Shown here: piece by piece, positions 54,439 through 63,918 of the stretch
How positions within the stretch are numbered: position 1 is the first letter of the stretch
Layout of the letters: every line of letters begins with the position of its first letter
From: Gammaproteobacteria bacterium
GTDB lineage: Bacteria; Pseudomonadota; Gammaproteobacteria; Pseudomonadales; Azotimanducaceae
Direction: 5' to 3'
NCBI GenBank assembly: GCA_021773565.1
Contig: JAJFJZ010000017.1
Coordinates: forward strand, 159,365 to 223,364
DNA length: 64,000 nucleotides
Program-made: the position numbers and the translations under genes
The notes under the pieces: generated by a model
Told to the model about the DNA's origin: nothing
Database searches by the model: none
Seen by the model: the letters and a program-made list of their open reading frames with translations, nothing else

Positions 54439-55166
54439 GTCTGGAAACCATCAATCTGGCACACTTTCCACTGACAAAGGGACAAACTGTTGTAGACATT
54501 GGATGCGGAGAGGGTCGTCACACCATCACTGCCTGTTTAAGTTGCCAGGTGCACGCTGTGGGCCTTGATTTGTCCCACAAGGATCTCTCCACCGCGATTA
54601 CACGAGGAAAAGAATTCGGTTTGGGTACCAGTAATCAGAAAGCGCAGGACAAATCCCTTCACTTTATTCAAAGTAGTGCACTACAACTGCCGTTTGAAGA
54701 CGCCAGCGTTGAGCGGGTGATCTGTTCTGAAGTGTTGGAACACATACCGGATTATCAGAAAGTTCTCTCTGAAATCAGTCGCGTGCTCATTTCTGGTGGC
54801 TTATTTGCCGTTAGCGTTCCCCGTTTTGGGCCTGAGTGGCTTTGTTGGCAATTATCGCGCCCCTACCATGAAGTGGAAGGTGGTCATATCCGCATATTCA
54901 AGGCGTCCACACTGCGCAAAAATGTAGAAGCGCAGGGCCTGTACTTTTACAAACGTCATTGGGCCCATGCCCTGCACTCCCCCTTCTGGTGGCTAAAATG
55001 TTTATTCTGGTCGACCGCAGACGAATCCCGTCTGGTGCGGTGGTACCATAAATTTCTGGTATGGGATTTAATGCAAAAACCCACATCAACCCGTTTGCTT
55101 GAACAGGCATTAAATCCCCTGATTGGAAAAAGTGTAGTTATGTATTTTGTAAAGGGTGCAGCATGA
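54435..55166 (+). CDS. Class I SAM-dependent methyltransferase (cassette gene 2)
   Basis: This 243-residue protein has VVDIGCGEGRHTI (motif I), VGLDLSHKDL, VERVICSEVLEHIPDYQKVLSEISRVL and GGLFAVSVPRFGPEW. This is a Methyltransf_11-type core with an extra C-terminal helical region (LHSPFWWLKCLFW). Its start and stop both overlap neighbours by ATGA. Its substrate is presumably the product handled by the GT4 enzyme (inference). Confidence 0.85.
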   Translation: MSLETINLAHFPLTKGQTVVDIGCGEGRHTITACLSCQVHAVGLDLSHKDLSTAITRGKEFGLGTSNQKAQDKSLHFIQSSALQLPFEDASVERVICSEVLEHIPDYQKVLSEISRVLISGGLFAVSVPRFGPEWLCWQLSRPYHEVEGGHIRIFKASTLRKNVEAQGLYFYKRHWAHALHSPFWWLKCLFWSTADESRLVRWYHKFLVWDLMQKPTSTRLLEQALNPLIGKSVVMYFVKGAA

Positions 55167-56239
55167 ATGTAGTTTCCATGCACAAACTGTTAATGGACGA
55201 GGGAAAGTATCCAACAGAGTACTTTTCGCAAACTGCCAATTACATACTTGGCTTGCAGGAAGACGACGGTGCTATTCCATGGGAAGCGGGCAGTATTGTG
55301 GATCCCTGGGATCATGTAGAAGCTGCAATGGGTTTAAGTGTGGCCGGTGAACTGGATGCAGCACGCCGCGCCTTCAGGTGGCTGAAAAACTTGCAGCGCC
55401 AGGATGGCTCATGGTGGGCGGCATATAAGTCCGGTAAGGCGGTAGACGCTTCGCGAATAGAAACAAATTTTGTCGCCTACATTGCAACCGGTGTGTGGCA
55501 CCATTATTTGATAAGCAAAGACAAACAATTTTTGTCAGAATGTTGGCCTATGATAGAAAAAGCCATGACCTTCGTCATTGCTATGCAGAGCCCCGAAGGG
55601 GAAATTTACTGGGCGCTTGATGCTAAATCGGGTACCAGTAAAGATGCGCTCATAACCGGTTGCAGCTCTATTTATATGAGTCTGAAATGCGCTGTAAACA
55701 TAGCCAATACACTCGGTCGCAATTGCGAACACCTGCTAAGCGCACGAGCAGGTTTGGGGGATGCGCTAAAACACAAACCTGCGCGATTCGACCGCACCTG
55801 GGAAAGCAAATCCAGGTACAGCATGGACTGGTTTTATCCCGTGCTTACGGGAGTGTACCAGGGCGCGGAGGCAAGAGATCGTCTGCATGCACGCTGGGAA
55901 GAATTTGTTGAGCCGGAACTGGGCTGCAGGTGTGTCGCCGATGAACCCTGGATAACCATCGCAGAGTCCTGCGAACTTACCATGGCATTACTGGCTGCCG
56001 GAGAGCCTGCTAAAGCACGCGTACTATTTAGCTGGCTGCATGCTTTTCGTCTGGACGATGGATCATGGTGGACCGGGTATGTGTTTACCGACAAGGTATT
56101 GTGGCCTGACGAACGTCCTACGTGGACCGCAGGGGCGGTATTACTGGCGGCAGATGCACTTACGTCGCATACTGCGGCAGCAAAACTGTTCACGCACCAC
56201 ACTGCTGATGAACCTGTAAACCGACGAATGGAGCTCTAG
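55163..56239 (+). CDS. Alpha/alpha-toroid protein, prenyltransferase/terpene-cyclase-like (cassette gene 3)
   Basis: This 358-residue protein has repeated helix-loop units with QW-like motifs: QEDDGAIPWEAGSIVDPWDH, LKNLQRQDGSWWAAYKSG and FRLDDGSWWTGYVF. These resemble the alpha/alpha barrels of prenyltransferases, squalene cyclases or six-hairpin glycosidases. No DxDD cyclase motif and no obvious catalytic acid pair of a known glycosidase is seen. Enzymatic activity is open. It overlaps the upstream methyltransferase by ATGA and its stop overlaps the convergent methyltransferase stop (CTAG). Confidence 0.72.
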   Translation: MNVVSMHKLLMDEGKYPTEYFSQTANYILGLQEDDGAIPWEAGSIVDPWDHVEAAMGLSVAGELDAARRAFRWLKNLQRQDGSWWAAYKSGKAVDASRIETNFVAYIATGVWHHYLISKDKQFLSECWPMIEKAMTFVIAMQSPEGEIYWALDAKSGTSKDALITGCSSIYMSLKCAVNIANTLGRNCEHLLSARAGLGDALKHKPARFDRTWESKSRYSMDWFYPVLTGVYQGAEARDRLHARWEEFVEPELGCRCVADEPWITIAESCELTMALLAAGEPAKARVLFSWLHAFRLDDGSWWTGYVFTDKVLWPDERPTWTAGAVLLAADALTSHTAAAKLFTHHTADEPVNRRMEL

Positions 56240-56907
56240 ATCCGTTGTAGTACTCCCAGTGTTTTGGTCATGGATTTTAGCTCAAAAAAACCGGAAGCTT
56301 CGGCCAGCTTGTATATCTCGTAGGGCGCCTGCCCCCCTTCATTCGGGTTAGGGAAAATATCATGTATAGCAAGATAACCCCCCGGTTGTACCCACGGTGC
56401 CCAGCATCGGTAATCTGTCAGGGCTGCGTCCGGGCTATGGCCACCATCTATAAATACCAAACCAAGCCCGGTATTCCAGTGACTTGATGCCAGTTTTGAC
56501 GAAGCTACTATAGGCACTACCACATCATCCAGATCCGCAGCTTTGAGCGTTACCCTGAATTCACGAAAGGAATCCATCATACCTGCCTTGTTATCAAACA
56601 ACTCCGCATCGTGGTATTGCTCGCCAAGCTGGTGTTCCTCGGAACCGCGATGGTGATCCACCGCATAAAGAAGGTTGCCATGTTTCAGGCAGGCCCTGCC
56701 TATATACACCGTAGACTTGCCACAGTAACTGCCAATTTCAAGACAGGGCCCAATGTTGCGGACTGCACATGCCAGTTCATACAGCCGCATGCCTTCTGCG
56801 GCATCCAGAAATCCCTTGATACAGTCAATATCAAAATCTATACCAAGGTCCGTGCGTGGATCGCGGCTGCCTGGTATTTTGGATTTCATAACAACACTAC
56901 GCCCCAT
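56236..56907 (-). CDS. Class I SAM-dependent methyltransferase, CmcI/MTase_24 type (cassette gene 4)
   Basis: This 223-residue protein has CLEIGSYCGKSTVYIGRA (SAM loop), LYAVDHHRGSEEHQ, LVFIDGGHSPDAALTDYRCW and PGGYLAIHDIFPNP. This is typical of the cephalosporin-hydroxylase/CmcI-like methyltransferases that act on sugars or catechols. The second ATG at 56889 is an alternative start. It is convergent with the toroid protein and probably part of the same pathway; conserved clustering would test this. Confidence 0.82.
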   Translation of the reverse strand: MGRSVVMKSKIPGSRDPRTDLGIDFDIDCIKGFLDAAEGMRLYELACAVRNIGPCLEIGSYCGKSTVYIGRACLKHGNLLYAVDHHRGSEEHQLGEQYHDAELFDNKAGMMDSFREFRVTLKAADLDDVVVPIVASSKLASSHWNTGLGLVFIDGGHSPDAALTDYRCWAPWVQPGGYLAIHDIFPNPNEGGQAPYEIYKLAEASGFFELKSMTKTLGVLQRI

Positions 56908-56923
56908 GCTTGCAGTCTGATAC

Positions 56924-57790
56924 CTAGCCTAACTGCAACATGCCCCGTGGTTGCGCGCCGGTGAGGTCTACAATAGCCTCAAAGTTTTCTGCGATGTCTT
57001 CAACCGTTGCATCAACGCCCAGGTCAACGCCCTGGTTTTCTACCACGCAGGCAACCGAGAATCTGCCACCTGCAGCCTGCACGATTACGCCGTTGGGTGC
57101 CGCTTCAGAACACAAGTAGACAACAGCAGGTGTGATGAGCTCTGGCCCCAAAGCCTTTAATGCCTCTTCGGGAATCAGGTTTTCTGTCATGCGCGTTGCC
57201 GCTACCGGTGCAATAGCGTTTGTATGTACGTTGTTTTTGGCACCTTCAATTTTTAGCGTATTCATAAACCCGACAAGTCCGAGTTTGGCAGCCCCGTAGT
57301 TGGCCTGCCCAAAATTACCATACAGACCGGAAGGAGATGTGGTCATAACAATACGTCCATAACCCTGTTCTCGCATGATCGGCCAGGCAGCCTGGGTGCA
57401 AAGCACTGAGCCCATCAAATGCACTTCCAGTACCAGACGAAAGTCAGCAATTTCCATTTTGGCGAAGCTTTTGTCCCGCAGAATACCAGCATTATTAATC
57501 AGGATATCGACACGGCCATAGGTATCCATGGCTTGTTCAATCATGCTTTTGGCGCCTTTTTCATCAGAAACAGAGCCGCCATTTGCACAGGCTTCACCAC
57601 CGGCCGCCTTAATTTCAGCAACCACCGCGTCTGCCGCATCAGAAGATCCTCCAGTGCCATCCATAGCCCCACCCAGATCGTTTACCACCACCTGGGCTCC
57701 GCGTTTGGCCAGCTCAAGAGCATGACAGCGACCCAATCCTCCACCGGCGCCCGTCACTACTGCTACCTTGCCCTCAAATCCTATGCTCAT
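56924..57790 (-). CDS. Short-chain dehydrogenase, MFE-2-like 3-hydroxyacyl-CoA dehydrogenase
   Basis: This 288-residue SDR has VVTGAGGGLGRCHALELAKRG (NAD loop), VVVNDLGGAMDGTGGSSDAADA, NNAGILRDKSF, Ser-Tyr-Lys catalytic region (MTTSPSGLYGNFGQANYGAAKLG). The VNDLGG and LRDKSF stretches are typical of the dehydrogenase domain of peroxisomal multifunctional enzyme 2 and its bacterial relatives, pointing to fatty- or sterol-acyl-CoA oxidation. It follows the carboxyltransferase gene by 91 bp on the same strand. Confidence 0.85.
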   Translation of the reverse strand: MSIGFEGKVAVVTGAGGGLGRCHALELAKRGAQVVVNDLGGAMDGTGGSSDAADAVVAEIKAAGGEACANGGSVSDEKGAKSMIEQAMDTYGRVDILINNAGILRDKSFAKMEIADFRLVLEVHLMGSVLCTQAAWPIMREQGYGRIVMTTSPSGLYGNFGQANYGAAKLGLVGFMNTLKIEGAKNNVHTNAIAPVAATRMTENLIPEEALKALGPELITPAVVYLCSEAAPNGVIVQAAGGRFSVACVVENQGVDLGVDATVEDIAENFEAIVDLTGAQPRGMLQLG

Positions 57791-57881
57791 TGCAAAAACT
57801 CTCCCTTAAACTGATATGTTAAAATTGGAGCGTATTGTACAGCACTGGTGACTACGGTGAACCCCGTGTTAAAAGAAGCGC

Positions 57882-59435
57882 CTAGGGCCTGAAGGGGAAA
57901 TTTACTGGTCCCGATAAAGTGCTTAATCTGGTTTGAATACTCTCTACCCATTCGCATAAAACCGGCCGGGTTTCCCGAGGGTCTATCAACTCGTGAACCG
58001 AGAACGATTCTGCACGAGGAAAAGGTGAGCGCGCTTGCCGCAGTTTGTCTTCCATGGCCTTGCGCGTAGCGTCGGGATTCTCTGATGCAGCAATTTCGCG
58101 ATGAAACGCCACTGCAACGCCTCCCTCAATAGGCAGTGCGCCACTTTCAGCAGAAGGCCAGGCTATTACAAAAGCATTCTGGCCGTAGTGTGCAGCAGTT
58201 GCCACGCCAAAGCCTTTATGTACCTGAATGGAAGCCCAGGGCACGCTCGCCTGAACCGCAGCTGCCACCGCAGCCATTCCATATCGAATGGTTCCGGAAC
58301 GCTCAGCTTCCGGACCAATCATAAATCCAGGCTGGTCTACAAAATTTACGATGGGAATATGAAACATATCGCACATCTCTACAAAACGGCGATACTTTTG
58401 TGCAGCTTCTGCAGTCATGGCACCTGCATACACCGTGCAATCATTTGCCATTACTCCCACCGCTTGTCCTGCCAGTCTGGCCAGACCACAAATCTGGCTC
58501 GGGCCATAGGTCGCACCCATCTCGAAAAAAGAACCGACATCCAGAACCATGCCTAACAAGGCTCGCATATCAAAAGGTGCATTGGAATCTCTGGGTACTA
58601 TATTCAGTAATTCCTCCTCCATTCGCCCAGCCGGATCCGAACAGCCAGTGCGTGGAGCAGACTCCCAGACATTGGCAGGCAGGTAGGATAAAAACTGGCG
58701 GATTTGCCGAAAGGCATCTTCTTCGTTTTCTGCAATATTATCGACAATGCCGCTGTAGGCGTGCACCTGTGAACCACCCAGCTCGTCCTTGCTCAATTTT
58801 ATTCCCAAAGCGCGTTCCACCAGCGCAGGACCCCCAATAAGAATTTGCGCAGTATCTTTTGTCATAACAGAAAAATGGGAGGCCACTAATCGACCGGCAG
58901 GGAAGCCGGCAACGGCGCCGAGCGCCGCGGATACTACTGGTATACGACCAAGAGCGTCCGAAATAACCTTAAAGCGGGGCTCTGCATACACGGGCGGGCC
59001 GCTGGTTGCGCCACGCTTGCCCGAGCCCTTTACACTACCGCCCCCGCCTTCCAGAAGCCTTACTAGTGGCGTGCGCTGTTGCATTGCCAGGTGCTCTGCA
59101 TACACACTTTTGCGCAATCCAGCGGCATTGGGAGAACCGCCTTTCAGGGTGAAGTCCTCACCGCCTACCACAACAGCGCGGCCGTCTATCTCGCCGGTGC
59201 CAACCACATAATTTGCGGGTACATAACCCAGCAATTCATCATTTTCATCATAGTCTGGAATGGCGGTGGCTTTACCTGATTCGTTAAAACTATTGGCATC
59301 CAGCAGGCTGGAAATACGCTCGCGGATGGTCAGGCGGCCTTTGGCATGCTGCTTGCTGACCCCCTCCTTACCACCTTGTTGCAGGGCAAGGGCACGTCGA
59401 CGCTTAAGCTCTTTAACTTCTACTTCCCAGCTCAT
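57882..59435 (-). CDS. Acyl-CoA carboxylase carboxyltransferase (beta) subunit
   Basis: This 517-residue crotonase-fold protein has RLTIRERISSLLD, GGEDFTLKGGSPN, GGGGSVKGSGKRG, RLVASHFSVMTKDTAQILIGGPALVE and GFMIGPEAERSGTIRYGM. These are typical of propionyl-/methylcrotonyl-/geranyl-CoA carboxylase beta subunits. GAGGAG lies nine bases before the ATG. No biotin carboxylase or biotin carrier gene is nearby, so it must use one encoded elsewhere or act as a decarboxylase part. The exact acyl-CoA is undetermined. Confidence 0.87.
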   Translation of the reverse strand: MSWEVEVKELKRRRALALQQGGKEGVSKQHAKGRLTIRERISSLLDANSFNESGKATAIPDYDENDELLGYVPANYVVGTGEIDGRAVVVGGEDFTLKGGSPNAAGLRKSVYAEHLAMQQRTPLVRLLEGGGGSVKGSGKRGATSGPPVYAEPRFKVISDALGRIPVVSAALGAVAGFPAGRLVASHFSVMTKDTAQILIGGPALVERALGIKLSKDELGGSQVHAYSGIVDNIAENEEDAFRQIRQFLSYLPANVWESAPRTGCSDPAGRMEEELLNIVPRDSNAPFDMRALLGMVLDVGSFFEMGATYGPSQICGLARLAGQAVGVMANDCTVYAGAMTAEAAQKYRRFVEMCDMFHIPIVNFVDQPGFMIGPEAERSGTIRYGMAAVAAAVQASVPWASIQVHKGFGVATAAHYGQNAFVIAWPSAESGALPIEGGVAVAFHREIAASENPDATRKAMEDKLRQARSPFPRAESFSVHELIDPRETRPVLCEWVESIQTRLSTLSGPVNFPFRP

Positions 59436-59507
59436 TTGTTTCGCTCCTCACGTCAATATCACTTTGCACACAAATTTTGTATCTGGTGCTGCCATTAGGT
59501 ACTCTCA

Positions 59508-60653
59508 ATGTTCGCCCTTCGCACAATACCCACTATGCTAACAAAAGCCGATGATTATCCCATTCACCAAACACCCGAACCCATTGCCTATTCCGGTTCT
59601 GACCGCAATTTTTACGACCGTTATTTTTTTAACGGCTACGATCCCGAAGGTACCCTGTTTTTTGCAGCAGCCCTCGGCGTATATCCGCACCTGAATATAA
59701 TGGATGCCAGCTTCTGTGTCGTGCATGAGGGCATCCAATATAACCTGCATGCCTCAAAACATTTAAAAATGGAGCGGCTGGACACACAGGTAGGCCCAAT
59801 TGGCGTTGAAGTTATCGAACCACTGCAATGTCTGTCACTCACCTGTGATGATGCAGAACAGGGCTTGCAGGCAGAGTTGGTGTTCACCGGACGTCACCAC
59901 CCCATTGAAGAACCACGCTTCACCCAGCGCACTGGCACTCGAATGGGTATGGACAGCACTCGAATGACCCAAAATGGCAACTACCAGGGCTGGATAAAAC
60001 TCAAGGACAAACACTTTGAATTAAGTACGCAGAATTTTCGGGGCACACGTGACAGGTCCTGGGGCATCAGACCAGTGGGCAAGCGCGACGAACAGGTTAA
60101 TCCTGACCAGGGCCTGCCCCAGTTTTACTGGTTGTGGGCACCCCTTAATTTCGATGATTACTGCAGCTACTATCACTTGAATGCAGACGCTACCGGCACG
60201 CCGTGGAACACCAAGGCCGTGTTAGTAAAGCCGGATCAAACGTCGTCCCATCCAGACCCCCATCAGGAAATGAGCGAACAAAGTTCGATACTGGTCATGC
60301 AAAAAGACAGCAGGCATGCTGCGTCTGCAGGCCTTGAGTTTAGTGATGCACAATCCCGTCAATACCGCATATCACTGGTCCCCGAATTTAATTTCTACAT
60401 GCGCGGTCTGGGCTACGGGCACCCGGAATGGGGACATGGACTTAACCACGGAGATTTTGCGAGTGCCTACGAAGAATACGTACTCAAGGATATGGATCTT
60501 TCAAGTACGGAACATTTTCACATCCAGGCCTTTTGCAAAGCAGAACTTGCATGCAACGACGGTATATTTAAGGGGTCAGGAGTGCTGGAGCAATTGATTT
60601 TGGGACCTTATGCGCCTGCGGGTTTTAATGACATTATGGATCTGGCCCGGTAA
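59508..60653 (+). CDS. DUF7064/AttH-like lipocalin-fold protein
   Basis: This 381-residue protein has repeated beta-rich blocks with aromatic residues and the signature FRGTRDRSWGIRPVG, plus FYWLWAPLNFDDYCSYYH. This resembles DUF7064 and AttH/CrtC-like lipocalin-type proteins found with sterol or aromatic degradation genes. No catalytic site is evident. An ATG at 59535 is an alternative start. It is divergent from the carboxyltransferase. Confidence 0.68.
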   Translation: MFALRTIPTMLTKADDYPIHQTPEPIAYSGSDRNFYDRYFFNGYDPEGTLFFAAALGVYPHLNIMDASFCVVHEGIQYNLHASKHLKMERLDTQVGPIGVEVIEPLQCLSLTCDDAEQGLQAELVFTGRHHPIEEPRFTQRTGTRMGMDSTRMTQNGNYQGWIKLKDKHFELSTQNFRGTRDRSWGIRPVGKRDEQVNPDQGLPQFYWLWAPLNFDDYCSYYHLNADATGTPWNTKAVLVKPDQTSSHPDPHQEMSEQSSILVMQKDSRHAASAGLEFSDAQSRQYRISLVPEFNFYMRGLGYGHPEWGHGLNHGDFASAYEEYVLKDMDLSSTEHFHIQAFCKAELACNDGIFKGSGVLEQLILGPYAPAGFNDIMDLAR

Positions 60654-60685
60654 GTAAAATAACCGGTACCGACAAGGTACAGCAA

Positions 60686-61630
60686 CTAGTCAAATAACAT
60701 GTCTTTACCGGTAAGCCCTTTATAGGCCTGAAGGTATCTTTCCATCGTGGCGTCAATAACCGTATCTGGTAGTACGGGCCCCGGAGGGGTTTTGTCCCAA
60801 TCGCCTTTTTCAACAACGGTTTCCAGATAGTTCCGCACATATTGTTTATCAAAACTGACCTGCTCCTGGCCAGGGCACCATAAATCCACCGGCCAGAACC
60901 TGGAACTATCAGGGGTAAATATCTCGTCTATAAGTATGGGCGCTTTTTTTCCTGTGCCTCCAGGAAGCATGCCGAATTCAAACTTGGTGTCGGCGAGGAT
61001 AATGCCTCTGCCAGCCGCATACGCACTGGCCCTGCTATAGAGAGATATGGTTTGTTCCCTTAGCCAGGACATCAATTCCGTGCCTACTGAACTTGCACCT
61101 TCCTCAAAACTGATATTTTCATCATGCCCGGACTCGGCTTTCGTAGACGGCGTGAATAATACTTCGGGTAATCGACTGCCATTTTGCAGCCCTGTTGGCA
61201 GCGTGATGCCACACACCTGGCCCGTCGACTGGTAATCCTTCCACCCGCTACCGGTAATATATCCCCGCGCTATACATTCAACAGGCACGACTTCAGCCAG
61301 GCGGCACAGCATCACGCGCCCGCGCAGGCTATCGCGCTGCTTATCACTTATACCCGTTATATCGGCTACATCGGTAGACACAAGATGGTTTTTTATCCCT
61401 TCAACGCCACCTGAAAAGTGATCAAACCAGAAACTGGACAGTTGGGTTAGCACCACACCCTTACCCGGCAGGCCGTTTTGCATAACCACGTCAAAGGCGC
61501 TTACCCGGTCTGTGGCGATAATCAAAATTCCAGCCTCGCCATCGGGCAGCATCAAATCGTACAGGTCGCGCACTTTGCCGGTACGCTTGTTTGGCAGGGG
61601 TAAATCGGTACTCAGAACCAGTTCAGGCAT
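60686..61630 (-). CDS. purC: SAICAR synthase (PurC), long type
   Basis: This 314-residue ATP-grasp-like enzyme has KVRDLYDL, LIIATDRVSAFDVVM, RGYITGSGWKDYQSTG, LADTKFEFGM and LIDEIFTPDSSRFW. It joins CAIR and aspartate in purine synthesis. It is longer than E. coli PurC (237 aa) and looks more like yeast Ade1. The ATG shares a base with the stop of the upstream GGDEF-EAL gene (TAATG), linking the two. Confidence 0.93.
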   Translation of the reverse strand: MPELVLSTDLPLPNKRTGKVRDLYDLMLPDGEAGILIIATDRVSAFDVVMQNGLPGKGVVLTQLSSFWFDHFSGGVEGIKNHLVSTDVADITGISDKQRDSLRGRVMLCRLAEVVPVECIARGYITGSGWKDYQSTGQVCGITLPTGLQNGSRLPEVLFTPSTKAESGHDENISFEEGASSVGTELMSWLREQTISLYSRASAYAAGRGIILADTKFEFGMLPGGTGKKAPILIDEIFTPDSSRFWPVDLWCPGQEQVSFDKQYVRNYLETVVEKGDWDKTPPGPVLPDTVIDATMERYLQAYKGLTGKDMLFD

Positions 61631-63918
61631 TATACGGCTGCCGCAGCTTTGACCTCGGTTTGGGTTTCCTTGCGCAGCAGGGCCTCGAATGGTTTGTCTC
61701 TGAGCAGCACCATCATTTCTGCTGCGGGAACCGGCTGGCTAAAAATAAAACCCTGCACTTCACTACATCCATGTGAGCGTAAATACTTAAGTTGAGTTCG
61801 GGTTTCAACACCCTCAGCAATCAAACTGAGCTTAAGTCCGCGTGCCATGGCAACAATTGCGTTAACAATATTGGCATCACCTTCATCCGCCCGAATGTCA
61901 CTCACAAAACTGCGGTCTATTTTCAGGGCATCTACCGGAAACTGCTGCAGGTAACTCAGGGATGAATACCCGGTACCGAAATCATCAATGGCAATATGTA
62001 TACCCTTTGCGCGCAGTTGTTTGAGCTTGGGCACGATTATTTCCATATCACTCATTATCGTGTTTTCGGTAATCTCTACCTTAAGATGCTCGGGGGCAAA
62101 ACCCGAGGCGTCCAGCGACTCAAGAAAAGTTTGCGAAAAAGTTTCCTGTTCCAGTTGATTGGACGCCATATTTACCGAAAGATTGATCTCTCCCAGCCCC
62201 TGCTCAGCCCAACTGGCTACTTCCCTGAATGCAAAAGCCTGTACCCAGTTATCCAGCTGCGTTAACAAACCCGTCTCCTCTGCAACCGAAATAAACTCAT
62301 CAGGCAAAATCAGGCCACGTTGGGGATGCTGCCAGCGAATAAGAGCCTCTACCCCGATAATGGAACCGTCGGACAAATCCACCTGGGGCTGGTAATACAC
62401 GCGTAACTCGTTATTACTGATGGCACTGCGCAACTCGCGCTCAAGAGAGAGGCGTGTGGAAAACTGCTGGTTCATCTCATCCGAGAAAAACTGGTAGCCG
62501 TTTTTGCCGCGACCCTTGATGTGGTACATCGCAATGTCGGCATTCTGGATAAGCGATTCGCCGCTATCCCCTGCCTCGGGGTACATGGCAACACCTATGC
62601 TTGCACCTACGTAAAGCTCATGGGCATCAATCACAAAAGGCGTGCTTAGCCGGTCTAGAATCTTTTCAGCAATAACTACCACATCATCCCGTGTTCTTAC
62701 TTCTGGCAGCAGCAGCGCAAACTCATCTCCGCCAAAGCGGGATAAGGTATCACCACCACGCAGGCAACTTTGCAAACGGTTGGATACGGCTTTAAGCAAA
62801 CGATCTCCCATGGTGTGACCCAGCGTATCATTCACCAGTTTAAAGCGGTCCAGATCCAAAAACATGACCGCAAGCTTGCGTTTGTTACGTTGTGCCTGTG
62901 TGATGGCCAGACTCAGGCGGTCTTTTAGCAGGGCCCGGTTGGGTAAATGTGTTAGTAAATCGTGGTAGGCCTGAAAATTGATAACCTGTTGTGCTTCCTT
63001 TCGCTCGGAAATATCCCGGGCCGTGCCATAGGTGCCAGCAAAGTTTTCCCGCGTACGCTCTTCTTCTTCCTGGTATATTCCCTTGGCAGTGAGTTCCGTC
63101 CATACGACCCGGGCTTTGCGATCCTCGGGTGACTCCCCAACGGTTTTATAGGTACGCTTGCCACGTAACCGGACCTCTGCATTCAGTGTTGAACGCTTGC
63201 CGGTACGACGGTCGTTAAACAAAAAACGTGCCGCTTCCAGGTCTTCTTCGGCAACAATTTCAGAATAGTGTTTACCAATCAGTTCTTCCTGGGAATAACC
63301 CAGCAAAGCATCTACCCGATCATTTAAAAAGGTAAAGCAACCATTACGATCGAGCATATACACCAGGTCTGGTGAGCTATGTACAATAAAACGATACAGC
63401 TCTTCTGACTCGCGTAGCTGGTTTTCCATCAGCTGATTTTGTTCCTGCAAGCGGTGGTGCGCCAGTGTCTTTTCAACAGTAGCCAAAAGCTCCGCCGCTT
63501 CGTAGGGCTTGCGCACAAAATCAAAGGCCCCATGGGTTAAGGCATTTTTCACACCACTAAAACTCGCATCCCCGCTTACCACCACCACTTTTGCAGAGAT
63601 ATCGTGCGCCGTAACATATTCCAGCACATCCTGCCCACTTACCTCGGGCATGATTAGGTCGAGCAGGATCAAATCAAAATCTTCGTTGGCCAGAAATTCA
63701 AGTGCGGCCTGACCACCCAGCGCTTTTTCAACCTGGTAACCCGCGCTGACTACCACTTCAAACAAACTATCCAACAACTCCGGCTTGTCATCCACGAGCA
63801 AAAGACGCGCATTTTCAGGACTGACATCCGATAAATTGGAAGGACGCCTTTTTTTATCAAGCAATCGCGCATACGCGGTTGGCGGGGGAAGGTTGTGCAT
63901 CTCGGATATCTGGCTCAT
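61630..63918 (-). CDS. Response regulator with PAS, GGDEF and EAL domains
   Basis: This 762-residue cytosolic signalling protein has a receiver domain (about 37-155) with phosphorylatable Asp87 (LILLDL) and Lys137. A PAS sensor (about 170-290) follows. The diguanylate cyclase has intact GGDEF (396-400) and an inhibitory RxxD site (Arg387-Asp390) five residues before it. The phosphodiesterase domain (about 495-745) has intact EAL (524-526) and DDFGTGYSSL. It could both make and break c-di-GMP. No cognate kinase is in view. It is probably cotranscribed with purC. Confidence 0.93.
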   Translation of the reverse strand: MSQISEMHNLPPPTAYARLLDKKRRPSNLSDVSPENARLLLVDDKPELLDSLFEVVVSAGYQVEKALGGQAALEFLANEDFDLILLDLIMPEVSGQDVLEYVTAHDISAKVVVVSGDASFSGVKNALTHGAFDFVRKPYEAAELLATVEKTLAHHRLQEQNQLMENQLRESEELYRFIVHSSPDLVYMLDRNGCFTFLNDRVDALLGYSQEELIGKHYSEIVAEEDLEAARFLFNDRRTGKRSTLNAEVRLRGKRTYKTVGESPEDRKARVVWTELTAKGIYQEEEERTRENFAGTYGTARDISERKEAQQVINFQAYHDLLTHLPNRALLKDRLSLAITQAQRNKRKLAVMFLDLDRFKLVNDTLGHTMGDRLLKAVSNRLQSCLRGGDTLSRFGGDEFALLLPEVRTRDDVVVIAEKILDRLSTPFVIDAHELYVGASIGVAMYPEAGDSGESLIQNADIAMYHIKGRGKNGYQFFSDEMNQQFSTRLSLERELRSAISNNELRVYYQPQVDLSDGSIIGVEALIRWQHPQRGLILPDEFISVAEETGLLTQLDNWVQAFAFREVASWAEQGLGEINLSVNMASNQLEQETFSQTFLESLDASGFAPEHLKVEITENTIMSDMEIIVPKLKQLRAKGIHIAIDDFGTGYSSLSYLQQFPVDALKIDRSFVSDIRADEGDANIVNAIVAMARGLKLSLIAEGVETRTQLKYLRSHGCSEVQGFIFSQPVPAAEMMVLLRDKPFEALLRKETQTEVKAAAAV

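Noticed and set aside
60640..60690. Possible terminator with CCGGT/ACCGG arms between the DUF7064-like gene and purC
   Set aside because: The stem is short with no T run on either strand.
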